Part shown: positions 40,765 to 49,259 of the stretch, piece by piece
How positions within the stretch are numbered: the first letter of the stretch is position 1
Layout: every line of letters begins with the position of its first letter
Program-made: the position numbers and the translations under genes
Assembly (NCBI RefSeq): GCF_000429825.1
Contig: NZ_KE386958.1
Location: 1-49,578, forward strand
DNA from: Cohnella thermotolerans DSM 17683
GTDB lineage: Bacteria; Bacillota; Bacilli; Paenibacillales; Paenibacillaceae
Direction of reading: 5' to 3'
DNA: 49,578 nt
The notes under the pieces: generated by a model
Told to the model about the DNA's origin: nothing
Database searches by the model: none
The model's input: the letters and a program-made list of their open reading frames with translations, nothing else

Positions 40765-41988
40765 CTACTCCTGCTGAAAAAGACCCTCGTCCGCTTCCTT
40801 CTGCAGATTGCTCAAGGCAGACCGGACGGGAATGCTGCGGTCCACAATCGTCCGGAACGCTTGATCGGCTCGGACCCGCAGCGGCTCGGCCGGTTCGGCG
40901 GCGTCCATAAGGGCGGGGGTTCTCTCCGTTAGAGCCGCGTAATTTCGCTTCGTCCCTTCGCCGCCCGAATCGAAAGCGGCCTTCAGGGAAGAGCGGCCGA
41001 ACTCGGAGCGGGAGCTCCGGTTGGCGGCCTTGTCGCTCAGGAGGAACCGGATCGCTTCCCAGGCTTCCTCCGGATGGCCGGAGACGCGCGGGATGGCGAG
41101 AAACCCGTCGGGCGCGTATACATAGGAAAGATCCGGAGCGGCGGGGTTGCCCGGATACGGGACGAGCGACCAGTCGATCGACGAGCGTTCGAGCCGTTCG
41201 ATGTCCCCGGATTCAACGACCGCCATCGCATAATCTCCCGCTAAAAAGCCGGAAGCGTCCTGCCGGCCGAGGCTGACCGCCCTCGAGGTAATTCCCTCTA
41301 CCGCCAAGTTCCACAGCTCGCGCCAGGAGGGCGTATCCAACGTATAAGCGCCGGTTGCGGCGTCCCGCGTACTCAGCCCCATCCCTTGTCCCATGGCCAG
41401 AATCCAGTCGAAAGGCTCCGAATAGGCGGTAAGCAGCCCCTTGTCGAATCGGCGCGCCAGGCTCACGATCTCCGGCCAATCGGCGTCGGACGACGGCGGC
41501 GAGATTCCATTTTCTGCGAACTTCCCGAGATTGACCGCGATCGCCCGGCAATGAAAGCTCGGAACGAGGCCGTAATAGTGGCCGTTCCCGTACAGTCGGG
41601 CAAGCTTCAGAATGCTCGGCAGGAAAGCGTCGGCAAGTTCGGCGTCGGCCTGAAGCTCGGCATCCAGATTGCGGAGCAAGCCTTGATCGATCAACGGCCG
41701 AAACGCGTTCCCGGGGATGTAAAGAAGGTCGACGGGATGGTCGCGGAGCCATTCGGCCGCCGTCGTATTCCCGCCAATCCAATCCTTCATCGGTACAATT
41801 TCAACCGTCCATTGGGGGAATTCCTGCGATAGGAGATTGCCGTAACGCCATGCGAAATCGTGCTCGGAGCTGTATCCGATCCGCAATGTGATCGGCTTGT
41901 CCTTGAACGAAGGAGCCGAAGGCTGGCAACCGAGCAGCAAGCTGAGCAGAAGGAACGGGACCGTGCGATAAAGACGTTTGACGTTCAT
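40765..41988 (-). CDS. Orphan family-1 extracellular solute-binding lipoprotein
   Basis: A 407-residue lipoprotein (SLLLGC lipobox) of the ABC sugar-binding class (DLLYIPGNAFRPLIDQGLL, GFLAGDYAMAVVESGD, DGFLAIPRVSGHPEEAW). ATG 41988 has CAGGAG upstream and gives a compact signal peptide; the longer frame to 42042 does not. No permeases lie nearby, so it may serve a distant transporter or a sensor. A leader hairpin at 42028 and a dyad at 42098 suggest regulation. Confidence 0.85.
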   Translation of the reverse strand: MNVKRLYRTVPFLLLSLLLGCQPSAPSFKDKPITLRIGYSSEHDFAWRYGNLLSQEFPQWTVEIVPMKDWIGGNTTAAEWLRDHPVDLLYIPGNAFRPLIDQGLLRNLDAELQADAELADAFLPSILKLARLYGNGHYYGLVPSFHCRAIAVNLGKFAENGISPPSSDADWPEIVSLARRFDKGLLTAYSEPFDWILAMGQGMGLSTRDAATGAYTLDTPSWRELWNLAVEGITSRAVSLGRQDASGFLAGDYAMAVVESGDIERLERSSIDWSLVPYPGNPAAPDLSYVYAPDGFLAIPRVSGHPEEAWEAIRFLLSDKAANRSSRSEFGRSSLKAAFDSGGEGTKRNYAALTERTPALMDAAEPAEPLRVRADQAFRTIVDRSIPVRSALSNLQKEADEGLFQQE

Positions 41989-42027
41989 GGAACAGACTCC
42001 TGTCGCAAAAAACGGGCCGCAACAAAA

Positions 42028-42065
42028 CAACTCACGCGGCACGCGGGTGCGTGTGGCGTGAGTTG
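42028..42065 (-). promoter_or_regulatory. Leader hairpin before the orphan binding protein
   Basis: CAACTCACGC (42028-42037) and GCGTGAGTTG (42056-42065) form a perfect ten-base stem with an inner GCACGC/GCGTG-like stem. On the minus strand TTTTG follows, giving a terminator-like look about 40 bp before the gene. Confidence 0.5.
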
Positions 42066-42097
42066 CGCCCGTCTCGGGATGATAACCTTGGATAAAT

Positions 42098-42112
42098 TGT
42101 TAACGATTAACA
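42098..42112. promoter_or_regulatory. Dyad operator candidate upstream of the binding protein
   Basis: TGTTAACGATTAACA is a perfect dyad (TGTTAA-N3-TTAACA), enclosed by a larger inverted pair GATAACCTT/AAGGTTATC (about 42081-42130). Confidence 0.5.
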
Positions 42113-42169
42113 TCATAAAATAAGGTTATCTTTTTGTCTATATCCGCAACGCCGTTTGGTTCTCCGGTC

Positions 42170-42919
42170 TTATTCGTGCGCGGTCAGAATGATCGGTCCG
42201 TCGCTGGTGATCGCGACCGTATGCTCAAACTGGGCGGACAGCTTGCCGTCGGCCGTGCGGGCCGTCCAGCCGTCGGCATCGATCGTCATGCGCCACGTTC
42301 CCTCGTTCACCATCGGTTCGATCGTCAGCACCATGCCTTCCTTGAAGCGGAAGCCTTTGCCCGGCGTGCCGACGTGGATGAAGTTCGGCTCCTCGTGAAG
42401 CTCCCGGCCGACGCCGTGCGCCGCCAGATCGCGCACCATCGAGAAGCCGTGCGATTCCGCATGCTTCTGCACGGCGTGCATCGCGTCGCCGATCCGGTTG
42501 CCCACGACGGCGCGCTCGATGCCGATGTACAGGCACTCCTTCGTGACGCGCATGAGCTTCTCCGCTTCCGGGGACAACTCGCCGACTCCGTAGCACCAGG
42601 CGGAATCTCCGATCCAGCCGTCCAATTGCGCCACGATGTCGATTTTGACCAAATCGCCGTTCTTCAGCGGAGTCCGGTTCGGGAAGCCGTGCGCGATCAC
42701 CTCGTTGACCGAAGCGCAGGTGGCGTACTTGTAGCCCTTGTATCCCTTCGTATACGCGCGCGCTCCGGCGCTGTGCAGCATATCGTCGACGAGCTCCTCG
42801 ATATCCCAGGTCGAGACGCCGGGCCGGATCATCTTGGCGATCTCGCGGTGGCAAGCGGCCACCAGCGCGCCGGCCGGCTTCATTTGTTCGATTTCGCTGG
42901 GCGATTTTAACGTAACCAA
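42170..42919 (-). CDS. map: Methionine aminopeptidase type I (secondary, YflG-like)
   Basis: A 249-residue metalloprotease removing N-terminal Met from new proteins. Metal ligands are in VKIDIVAQ, GDSAWCYGV, AHGVGRELHEEP, TIEPMV and QFEHTV. The start is TTG 42919 with GAGAGGAG eight bases upstream; no ATG fits. It follows a TetR gene by two bases, outside any ribosomal-protein cluster, so it is probably an accessory MetAP as in many Bacilli. Confidence 0.92.
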   Translation of the reverse strand: MVTLKSPSEIEQMKPAGALVAACHREIAKMIRPGVSTWDIEELVDDMLHSAGARAYTKGYKGYKYATCASVNEVIAHGFPNRTPLKNGDLVKIDIVAQLDGWIGDSAWCYGVGELSPEAEKLMRVTKECLYIGIERAVVGNRIGDAMHAVQKHAESHGFSMVRDLAAHGVGRELHEEPNFIHVGTPGKGFRFKEGMVLTIEPMVNEGTWRMTIDADGWTARTADGKLSAQFEHTVAITSDGPIILTAHE

Positions 42920-42921
42920 TT

Positions 42922-43536
42922 TTATCGCTCCTCTCTGTCGTCCGTCTGCCGTGCGATACCTTCGAACAGCAGATCGGCCGTTCGTTCGGCGTCCATCCCG
43001 GCCTGGCGGTGATACAGCCACAAGCCCGCGCTTCCGATGAGCGAGCCGATCAGGACGTTGGCGGCGTCCAGGGCGTTCGCGTCCCCCGTCGCCTCCCGCA
43101 GCGCTTCGGCTACCGGCTGGTACAGTTCCGCTTCGAACCGCTCCGGGAGCTCCCCGGCCGAACCGGACGGAAGCTGGTGGAAATTTTCCGACGCCATCTT
43201 GTAAAGGATAAACACCATCGGCTCCTCCACCCACAGCTTCAGCAAGCCGACGGCCAGCGTTCGCAGCCGTTCCCGCGCCTTCCCGCGCCCGGACAGCGCT
43301 CGCTCGGTCAAATCCGCGGCCGCATCGAGCGCGCTCAGGAGCAAATCGCGGAACAACTGGTACTTGTTGCTGTAATAATGGTACACGGTCCCATAGCCGA
43401 GTCCGGCGTGGGCGGCGACGTCCCGCATTTCGAACGCCATGCCTCGGGTCAAGTACACGTCCGCCGCGGCAAGGAGGATTTGCCGGATTCGGGCTTCCCG
43501 GATCGCTTCGTTCTGTTCCTTCGTTCGGGGCGACAT
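42922..43536 (-). CDS. TetR/AcrR-family regulator
   Basis: A 204-residue repressor with the helix-turn-helix MRDVAAHAGLGYGTVYHYYSNKYQLF (about residues 37-62) and a divergent ligand domain. It is co-transcribed with the map gene downstream, an unusual partner. AGGAGAGG precedes the ATG. A TGAC-N5-GTCA dyad (43557-43569) just upstream may be its operator. Ligand unknown. Confidence 0.88.
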   Translation of the reverse strand: MSPRTKEQNEAIREARIRQILLAAADVYLTRGMAFEMRDVAAHAGLGYGTVYHYYSNKYQLFRDLLLSALDAAADLTERALSGRGKARERLRTLAVGLLKLWVEEPMVFILYKMASENFHQLPSGSAGELPERFEAELYQPVAEALREATGDANALDAANVLIGSLIGSAGLWLYHRQAGMDAERTADLLFEGIARQTDDREER

Positions 43537-43644
43537 CTGGAACCTCTCCTTATTTTTGACCTACTGTCATGTCGATATAAAAATACTCCAATCGCAGCGA
43601 CGAGTCAAGGCGGCGAAAGCCCGGTTTCACGAGGAACGGACGGC

Positions 43645-43911
43645 GATGCACAACGGGAGGGCGCGTATATTGTCGATCCGGCCCGGCGCGGCGAGTACCC
43701 GGAAGGGTTGAGGCGATCGATCGAGGCTGCGAAGAAGCCGGAGTGCCGCCGCCTCATTACCCAGACCGGCGACGAACGTCCCGGGGTGCCGCGCGAAGTT
43801 CAACGACAGCATATGATCGACGGGCTTGGGAAGTGCGTGCCGCTGCTGGAGGAAGCCGGAGTGACCCTGATTGTGGAGCCGCTGAACGTGGCGATCGATC
43901 ACCCGGGTTAA
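43645..43911 (+). pseudogene. Remnant of a hydroxypyruvate-isomerase-like TIM-barrel gene
   Basis: The frame reads GAYIVDPARRGEYPEGLRRS, IEAAKKPECRRLI and VPLLEEAGVTLIVEPLN, then stops after VAIDHPG, matching the middle of Hyi/xylose-isomerase-like proteins. Both ends are missing, so it is a fragment. Confidence 0.75.
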
Positions 43912-43935
43912 TTGTTGTCCTCCTCGGAGGAACGA

Positions 43936-44011
43936 ACCGTGAATCCGTTAAATCGCGATCGGAAGCTCATGCCCTCGTTTGCTGGAAACGGAGCCCCATC
44001 CGAAATTCCGG
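43936..44011 (+). repeat. Dispersed intergenic repeat, copy B
   Basis: Shares CGCGATCGGAAGC and GCTGGAAACGGAGC-type blocks with copy A at 30303-30404. It lies in the gap 43912-44291, where no gene is supported. Confidence 0.6.
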
Positions 44012-44220
44012 GGAACTGTTTTTTCACTCCGGCCCGATGTCTGTTTCCGCCCGGTCAGGTCAACACTGACGAGTATAAGTTCCGCGACTCGTTCGGCGAA
44101 CGGCTTGCGGGAGACCGGCAGGTTAGCGTCGCGCGGCCGGTGCCGGCCAAGCCTCGTGCTGTTAAGGGGCATCGTCCGACGCACGGAAACTTAGGCCCGC
44201 GATGCATCGTAAATAGAAGG

Positions 44221-44251
44221 AAAGCCTGCCGTCCGTAGGTCCGGCTTTTTT
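44221..44251 (+). terminator. Terminator in the gap before the tautomerase gene
   Basis: AAAGCC (44221-44226) pairs with GGCTTT (44243-44248), extended by C-G pairs, and six T follow. The last T bases overlap a TTGACA that may be the -35 of the next gene. Confidence 0.7.
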
Positions 44252-44291
44252 GACAGCTATGATATGATAGGCTAAAAGGAGGGAAACCCAA

Positions 44292-44678
44292 TTGACGCAG
44301 GTGAAAATTTACGGTATCCGAGAGCGTCTGCGGTCTTTCCGCGAGACGCTCTCGGACATTATTCACCAATGCTTGGTCGAAGCGTTTGAGCTCCCGGAGG
44401 ACAAGAAGTTCCAGCGGTTTATCGGATTGGAGAAGGAGGACTTCATGTACCCGGCGGACCGCTCCGAGCACTACACGATTATCGAGATCGTGCTGTTCGA
44501 AGGCCGCTCCGCCGAAGCGAAGAAGAACCTGATCCGCTTGCTCTATGAGAGGACCGGCGCTTTCGGCCTTGCCGAGAACGACTTGGAGATCGTGCTGATC
44601 GAATCGCCGCGCGGCAATTGGGGCATCCGCGGCGTTCCGGGGGATGAGCTTGGCTTGTCTTACCGGGTCGACGTCTAA
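44292..44678 (+). CDS. Tautomerase-family protein
   Basis: A 128-residue member of the tautomerase/MIF superfamily, double-length relative to 4-oxalocrotonate tautomerase. It shows RLRSFRETLSDIIHQCLVEAF, then YTIIEIVLFEGRSAEAKKNL and ESPRGNWGIRG. Pro1 is absent (Thr follows the initiator Met), so classical tautomerase chemistry is doubtful. The start is TTG with AAAAGGAGGG upstream. Confidence 0.8.
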   Translation: MTQVKIYGIRERLRSFRETLSDIIHQCLVEAFELPEDKKFQRFIGLEKEDFMYPADRSEHYTIIEIVLFEGRSAEAKKNLIRLLYERTGAFGLAENDLEIVLIESPRGNWGIRGVPGDELGLSYRVDV

Positions 44679-44716
44679 AAAAAGAAAAAGGATAGGCATG
44701 GAGAGGAGCTGGGCGC

Positions 44717-45379
44717 TTGATTCGCGCGATTGTATTTGATTTCGACGGAACGATACTCGATACCGAATCGGTGGCTTACGACGCGTTTCGCGGCATTTTC
44801 AAGGAATACGGTCTGGAATTGTCGCTGGAGCGCTGGGCGCTCGGCATCGGAACGTGGGGCGCCTTCGACCCTTACCGGGAAATGGAGGAAGGGCTCGGCC
44901 GGCCGGTCGACCGACAGGCGATCGAGAGCAAGTATAAAATGTCCTATGCGGAGAGAGTGAGGAATTTGACGCTTCGGCCGGGCGTTGTCGAGACGCTCGA
45001 GGAAGCCCGCCGGCGCGGGTTGAAGCTCGGTCTCGCGACCAGCTCTTACCGCTCCATGGTGGAGCCTCATCTTCGGGAGCACGGCCTGTCTCCCTATTTC
45101 GAAGCGATTCATACGGCCGACGAGGTCGAAAAGGTGAAGCCCGATCCCGCGCTCTACAAGCTGGCGGTCGCTTCCCTCGGCGTCCGTCCGGACGAGGCGG
45201 TCGCCATCGAAGATTCCGTCAACGGCCTGCGCGCCGCAAAGGCGGCCGGGCTGTTCGGCGTCGCCGTGCCGAATCCGCTCACCGCGTTCATGGATTTCTC
45301 CGAAGCGGACCTCGTCCTGCCCTCGCTGGCGGAGCAGCCGCTTGAAGCGTGGCTGGAACGTCTCGGCACCCGCCTATAG
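44717..45379 (+). CDS. HAD-family phosphatase (beta-phosphoglucomutase-like)
   Basis: A 220-residue haloacid-dehalogenase-type hydrolase. Motif I is DFDGTILDTE (D9, D11), motif II is LATSSYRS, motif III has KVKPDP and motif IV AIEDSVNG. The helical cap between motifs I and II marks the subfamily I group with beta-phosphoglucomutase and phosphatases. The start is TTG with GAGAGGAG upstream. It is 38 bp after the tautomerase. Substrate unknown. Confidence 0.9.
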   Translation: MIRAIVFDFDGTILDTESVAYDAFRGIFKEYGLELSLERWALGIGTWGAFDPYREMEEGLGRPVDRQAIESKYKMSYAERVRNLTLRPGVVETLEEARRRGLKLGLATSSYRSMVEPHLREHGLSPYFEAIHTADEVEKVKPDPALYKLAVASLGVRPDEAVAIEDSVNGLRAAKAAGLFGVAVPNPLTAFMDFSEADLVLPSLAEQPLEAWLERLGTRL

Positions 45380-45407
45380 AAAACCCGGGCATTCGCCTTG
45401 ACGCCGC

Positions 45408-46298
45408 TTAATGACCATTATCCGCAGACCCGTTCTCGCTCCGGAAGCGCGAGGGCGGGCTTTTTTTATGCGTTTTGAACAATTTGCTGAAGTAGTAAAT
45501 GTCGTTGAAGCCCGCCTCGGCCGCCACCTCCGCTATGCTCATCGCCGTATGGCGGAGCAGAAATTCCGCTTTGCCCAGGCGGACGAAGTTGATGTATTCG
45601 GACACGGTCTTGTCCGTCAGCTCCTTGAACTGCCGGCAGAAGTGGAAACGGCTCAAGGAGGCGATGGCGGCGAGCTCGTCGACGGTTATTTTGTGCCGGT
45701 AATTCTCTTCGATATGCCGGAAAACGGGACCGAACCGCTCCAAATGCCGGACCCGGGCCGAGTAGGCCTCGAGCGACTGGCTCGCATAGACGTGATGACG
45801 CAGCAGCACGGTCAACAGCCGGTACAGCCAAGATTTGACGGCCAGCTCGTAGCCGAACTCCCGCGACTCGTACTCGCGGATGAGGGATTCGATGCATTCG
45901 GCGACGGCCGGATCGCCGTGAATCCGGTTGCGGAACAGGATGCGGTTCTGGGTAATCGGCGTAATGTATTTCGTCTCCACCGCATCGATCAGCTGGCTGT
46001 GCAGCAGCGAAGGGTCGAGAATGACGGCAAAATAGAACAAACGGTCGGACAGGCTGACGCCATGGTGCAGATCGGTGCTGTTGACGACGATCAGATCGCC
46101 CGGACCGGCGTCGAAGGACTGCGAATTGCAGGTGATGCGCGCTTCCCCTTCGACAAAATATAAAAATTCGAGATGCTCGTGCCAATGGTGGGGGAACGTC
46201 GTCGCTCCGCGCCGGTCGAACCGGCAGTGGTGCAGCTTGATCGGGAAATGGGGGTCGGGCATATCCATCGGTTCTTTCAGCGCTTGCGGCTTCTCCAC
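45408..46298 (-). CDS. AraC-family regulator with cupin sensor domain
   Basis: A 296-residue regulator. The N-terminal cupin (FPHHWHEHLEFLYFVEGEA, DLIVVNSTDLHHG) should bind a sugar or similar ligand, and the C-terminal AraC helix-turn-helix pair lies at about 190-285 (ITVDELAAIASLSRFHFCRQF, MSIAEVAAEAGFNDIYYFSKLF). GTG 46298 follows GGAGGTGACG. It is divergent from the Gfo/Idh/MocA operon and is its likely activator. A partial cre (CAAAGCGCTTC, 46339) lies between them. Its 3' end contains the terminator of the opposite strand. Confidence 0.9.
   Translation of the reverse strand: MEKPQALKEPMDMPDPHFPIKLHHCRFDRRGATTFPHHWHEHLEFLYFVEGEARITCNSQSFDAGPGDLIVVNSTDLHHGVSLSDRLFYFAVILDPSLLHSQLIDAVETKYITPITQNRILFRNRIHGDPAVAECIESLIREYESREFGYELAVKSWLYRLLTVLLRHHVYASQSLEAYSARVRHLERFGPVFRHIEENYRHKITVDELAAIASLSRFHFCRQFKELTDKTVSEYINFVRLGKAEFLLRHTAMSIAEVAAEAGFNDIYYFSKLFKTHKKSPPSRFRSENGSADNGH
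45429..45467 (+). terminator. Terminator of the tautomerase/HAD unit, inside the araC-type gene end
   Basis: CCCGTTCTCGC pairs with GCGCGAGGGCGGG across TCCGGAA with small bulges, then seven T. It overlaps the last codons of the convergent regulator gene. Confidence 0.75.
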
Positions 46299-46421
46299 TT
46301 CCGTCACCTCCGGACCGCACGATTTTACAAAAGAACAGCAAAGCGCTTCATGGCCTCGCCGCATCTCTCATTTTATATTACAAGTAGCAGGATGAGAAGG
46401 ATTGAAAGGAGCGCTTCCACT

Positions 46422-47504
46422 TTGGCAAAATCGTTGAAAGTCGGCGTGATCGGCGTAGGCTCGATCTCCGAAATGCATCTGAAGTCGTATAAGAACAATC
46501 CGCATGCCGAATTGTATGCCGTTTGCGACCAGAACGAGGCGCGGGCCAAGGCTGTGGCGGACAAATACGGCGCTGCCAAGGTTTACGGCGATTACCGCGC
46601 GCTTCTGGCCGACCCGCAGCTGGACGCCGTCAGCATCTGCACCTGGAACAGCACCCATGCGGAGATCAGCATCGCCGCTTTGAACGCGGGCAAGCACGTG
46701 CTGACCGAGAAGCCGCTGTGTCTGACGGTCGAGGAAGCTTTGGCCGTTCAGGAGGCCGTTCGTTCGTCGGGCCGGATGCTGCAGGTCGGCTTCGTTCGCC
46801 GGTACGATCCGAACGCGCAATTGCTGCGCCGGTTCGCCGAGCACGGGGAGTTCGGCGACATTTATTACGCGAAGGCGTCCATTCTGCGCCGGCTCGGCAA
46901 TCCGGGCGGCTGGTTCGCGGACGTGAGGCGCTCCGGAGGCGGACCGCTGATCGACATCGGCGTGCACGTCGTCGATCTGTGCTGGTACCTGATGGGCAAG
47001 CCGAAGGTCGTCTCCGTAAGCGGCAACACCTACAACAAGCTCGGGAACCGCTCGAACGTGAAGGGCTTGTCTTTCTACAAAGCATCCGATTACGACGCCT
47101 CGCTCAACACGGTCGAGGATTTGGCGAATGCGCTCATTCGCTTCGACAACGGGGCGTCGCTGTACGTGGACGTCAGCTTCACCCTGCATATCGAGAAGGA
47201 CGAGAGCTCGGCGAAGCTGTTCGGCACGAAGGGCGGGTTCGAGGTCATTCCGGAGATGAAGATTGTCACGGAGAAGCACGACACGATTCTCAACGTCACT
47301 CCGCAGACGGACCATCCGGGCTTCGATTTTAACGCGGCTTTCCAGGCCGAGATCGATCATTTCGTGGATAGCGTTCTGAACGGGACCGAGCCGATCAGTC
47401 CGGTGGAGGACGGCGTCGAGATCATGAAGATTCTGTGCGGCGTTTACCAGTCGGCGCGGGAAGGCCGCGAGGTCCGGTTCGACGGGGAGGCGGAGCGGGC
47501 ATGA
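46422..47504 (+). CDS. Gfo/Idh/MocA-family oxidoreductase
   Basis: A 360-residue NAD(P)-dependent sugar or inositol dehydrogenase. VGVIGVGSISEMHLKSY is the dinucleotide fold, EKPLCLTVEEA carries the conserved Lys of EKP, and GPLIDIGVHVVDL holds the catalytic Asp and His. The start is TTG with AAAGGAGC upstream. It overlaps the next isomerase gene by ATGA, so they act in one pathway that oxidises and isomerises a sugar or cyclitol. Confidence 0.92.
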   Translation: MAKSLKVGVIGVGSISEMHLKSYKNNPHAELYAVCDQNEARAKAVADKYGAAKVYGDYRALLADPQLDAVSICTWNSTHAEISIAALNAGKHVLTEKPLCLTVEEALAVQEAVRSSGRMLQVGFVRRYDPNAQLLRRFAEHGEFGDIYYAKASILRRLGNPGGWFADVRRSGGGPLIDIGVHVVDLCWYLMGKPKVVSVSGNTYNKLGNRSNVKGLSFYKASDYDASLNTVEDLANALIRFDNGASLYVDVSFTLHIEKDESSAKLFGTKGGFEVIPEMKIVTEKHDTILNVTPQTDHPGFDFNAAFQAEIDHFVDSVLNGTEPISPVEDGVEIMKILCGVYQSAREGREVRFDGEAERA

Positions 47505-48358
47505 AGCTGGGGGTCAGCACGTACAGCCTGTCCCGGGCCATCGCCTCCGGGGAGATGACGCCGACGGACGCGATCCGGTGGATCGCCGAGCAGGGCGGGG
47601 AGCATGTGGAGATTGTGCCGCACGGCTTCAGCCTGACGGACGATCCCGGGTTGATTGACGATATCGTGCGGACGGCTGCGGATTCGGGGCTCGAGGTGTC
47701 CAATTATGCAGTCGGGGCGAATTTTCGGACGGACGACGACGAAGCGTTCGAAGCGGAAATCGTCCGGCTGAAGGGGCAAGTCGACATCGCCCGCGCGCTG
47801 GGCGTCAAGCGGATGCGGCACGACGTAGCGTGGCGGGAAGACACGTCGATCGCTTCCTTCCTCCGGGAGCTGCCGAAGCTGGCGGAGGCGTGCCGCCGAA
47901 TCGCCGATTACGCGGCCCCGTTCGGGATTACGACGAGCGTGGAAAACCACGGCTACTACGTCCAGCACAGCGACCGGGTGTTGGCGCTGGTAGGAGCGGT
48001 CGGCCGATCCAACTTCCGTCTGACGCTGGACGTCGGCAATTTCATGTGCGCGGACGAGGAATCCGTCGGTGCGGTGAAGAAGACGATCGCCGCCGCCTCG
48101 ATGGTGCATCTGAAGGATTTCTACCTGCGGCCGGCTTCGCGCGATCCCGGGGAAGGATGGTTCCCGACGCTGTCCGGCAACCGGCTGCGCGGCGCGATCG
48201 TGGGCCAGGGCGACATCGACATGCGGGAGACGCTGCGCGCGATCAAATCTTCCGGCTACGACGGGTACGTCTCGATCGAGTTCGAAGGGCTGGAAGAGTG
48301 CAAGCTCGGAACCCGCATCGGACTGGAGAACGCCAGGCGGATTTGGGAAGAGGTTTAA
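47501..48358 (+). CDS. Sugar phosphate isomerase/epimerase (xylose-isomerase-like TIM barrel)
   Basis: A 285-residue barrel enzyme. LGVSTYSLSR opens the first strand; metal ligands probably lie in SVENHGYYV, LDVGNFM, MVHLKDFY and SIEFEGLE. It belongs to the IolE/IolI-like AP-endonuclease-2 superfamily. It starts inside the preceding stop and is followed by a related barrel gene, suggesting successive steps on one substrate. Exact reaction unknown. Confidence 0.9.
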   Translation: MKLGVSTYSLSRAIASGEMTPTDAIRWIAEQGGEHVEIVPHGFSLTDDPGLIDDIVRTAADSGLEVSNYAVGANFRTDDDEAFEAEIVRLKGQVDIARALGVKRMRHDVAWREDTSIASFLRELPKLAEACRRIADYAAPFGITTSVENHGYYVQHSDRVLALVGAVGRSNFRLTLDVGNFMCADEESVGAVKKTIAAASMVHLKDFYLRPASRDPGEGWFPTLSGNRLRGAIVGQGDIDMRETLRAIKSSGYDGYVSIEFEGLEECKLGTRIGLENARRIWEEV

Positions 48359-48383
48359 TTTTAATCAAGGAGGAATGGGCGGC

Positions 48384-49259
48384 ATGAGATTGCAGAACAA
48401 GATCGGCGTCATCGTGGACAGCTTCCGCGTCGGCGTCAAGGAAGGCTTGCTCAAGGCGAAGCAAGTCGGAGCGGACGGCGTTCAGATTTACGCGGTCCGA
48501 GGCGAGATGGACCCGGAGCTTCTGACGCCGGCCAAGCGCAAGGAGTGGAAAGCGTACATCGAATCGCTCGGCCTCGAAGTGTCGGCGCTCGTCGGCGATC
48601 TGGGCGGGCACGGCTTCCAGGATCGGCGCGAGAACGTGTGGAAGGTGGAGAAGTCGAAGCGGATTCTCGACCTTGCGGTGGAGTTGGGCACGAACGTGGT
48701 GACGACGCATATCGGCATCGTGCCGGAGGATGAGAACGGCGAAGTGTACGAGGCGATGCATACGGCTTGCGAGGAGCTGAGCCGGTACGCGAACGGAATG
48801 GGCGCGTATTTCGCCATCGAGACCGGACCGGAGACGGCGGCGCGGCTGAAGAGCTTCCTCGACAAGCTGAGCGTCAAAGGCGTGGCGGTCAACTTCGACC
48901 CGGCGAACATGGTCATGGTGACGGGGGACGATCCGGCGCAGGGCGTGCGTACGCTGCGCGACTACATCGTGCACACACACGCCAAGGACGGCATTCGGCT
49001 CCAGGAGACCGACCCGCGCAACATCTACGGGGCGCTCGGCTACGAGCCGCTCGATCACGAGAGGATCGCGCGGATGGTGACGGACGGCGAGTTTTTCCGC
49101 GAAGTGCCGCTCGGCCAGGGAGCCGTCGACTGGCCCGCCTATTTGCAGGCGCTGCAGGACATCGGCTACGAAGGCTACCTGACGATCGAACGCGAGGTCG
49201 GGGAGCGTCCGGAGGAGGACATTGCCGAGGCGGTCCGTTTCCTGCGGCAATGGAAGTGA
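48384..49259 (+). CDS. Second sugar phosphate isomerase/epimerase of the operon
   Basis: A 291-residue xylose-isomerase-like barrel distinct from its neighbour. Key blocks are GVIVDSFRVG, TTHIGIVPEDE, FAIETGPE, AVNFDPANMV, VHTHAKDGIRL and LTIEREVG, the usual metal and substrate positions. ATG 48384 follows AAGGAGG at a normal distance; ATG 48375 is too close to that site. Last gene of the operon seen here. Confidence 0.9.
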   Translation: MRLQNKIGVIVDSFRVGVKEGLLKAKQVGADGVQIYAVRGEMDPELLTPAKRKEWKAYIESLGLEVSALVGDLGGHGFQDRRENVWKVEKSKRILDLAVELGTNVVTTHIGIVPEDENGEVYEAMHTACEELSRYANGMGAYFAIETGPETAARLKSFLDKLSVKGVAVNFDPANMVMVTGDDPAQGVRTLRDYIVHTHAKDGIRLQETDPRNIYGALGYEPLDHERIARMVTDGEFFREVPLGQGAVDWPAYLQALQDIGYEGYLTIEREVGERPEEDIAEAVRFLRQWK

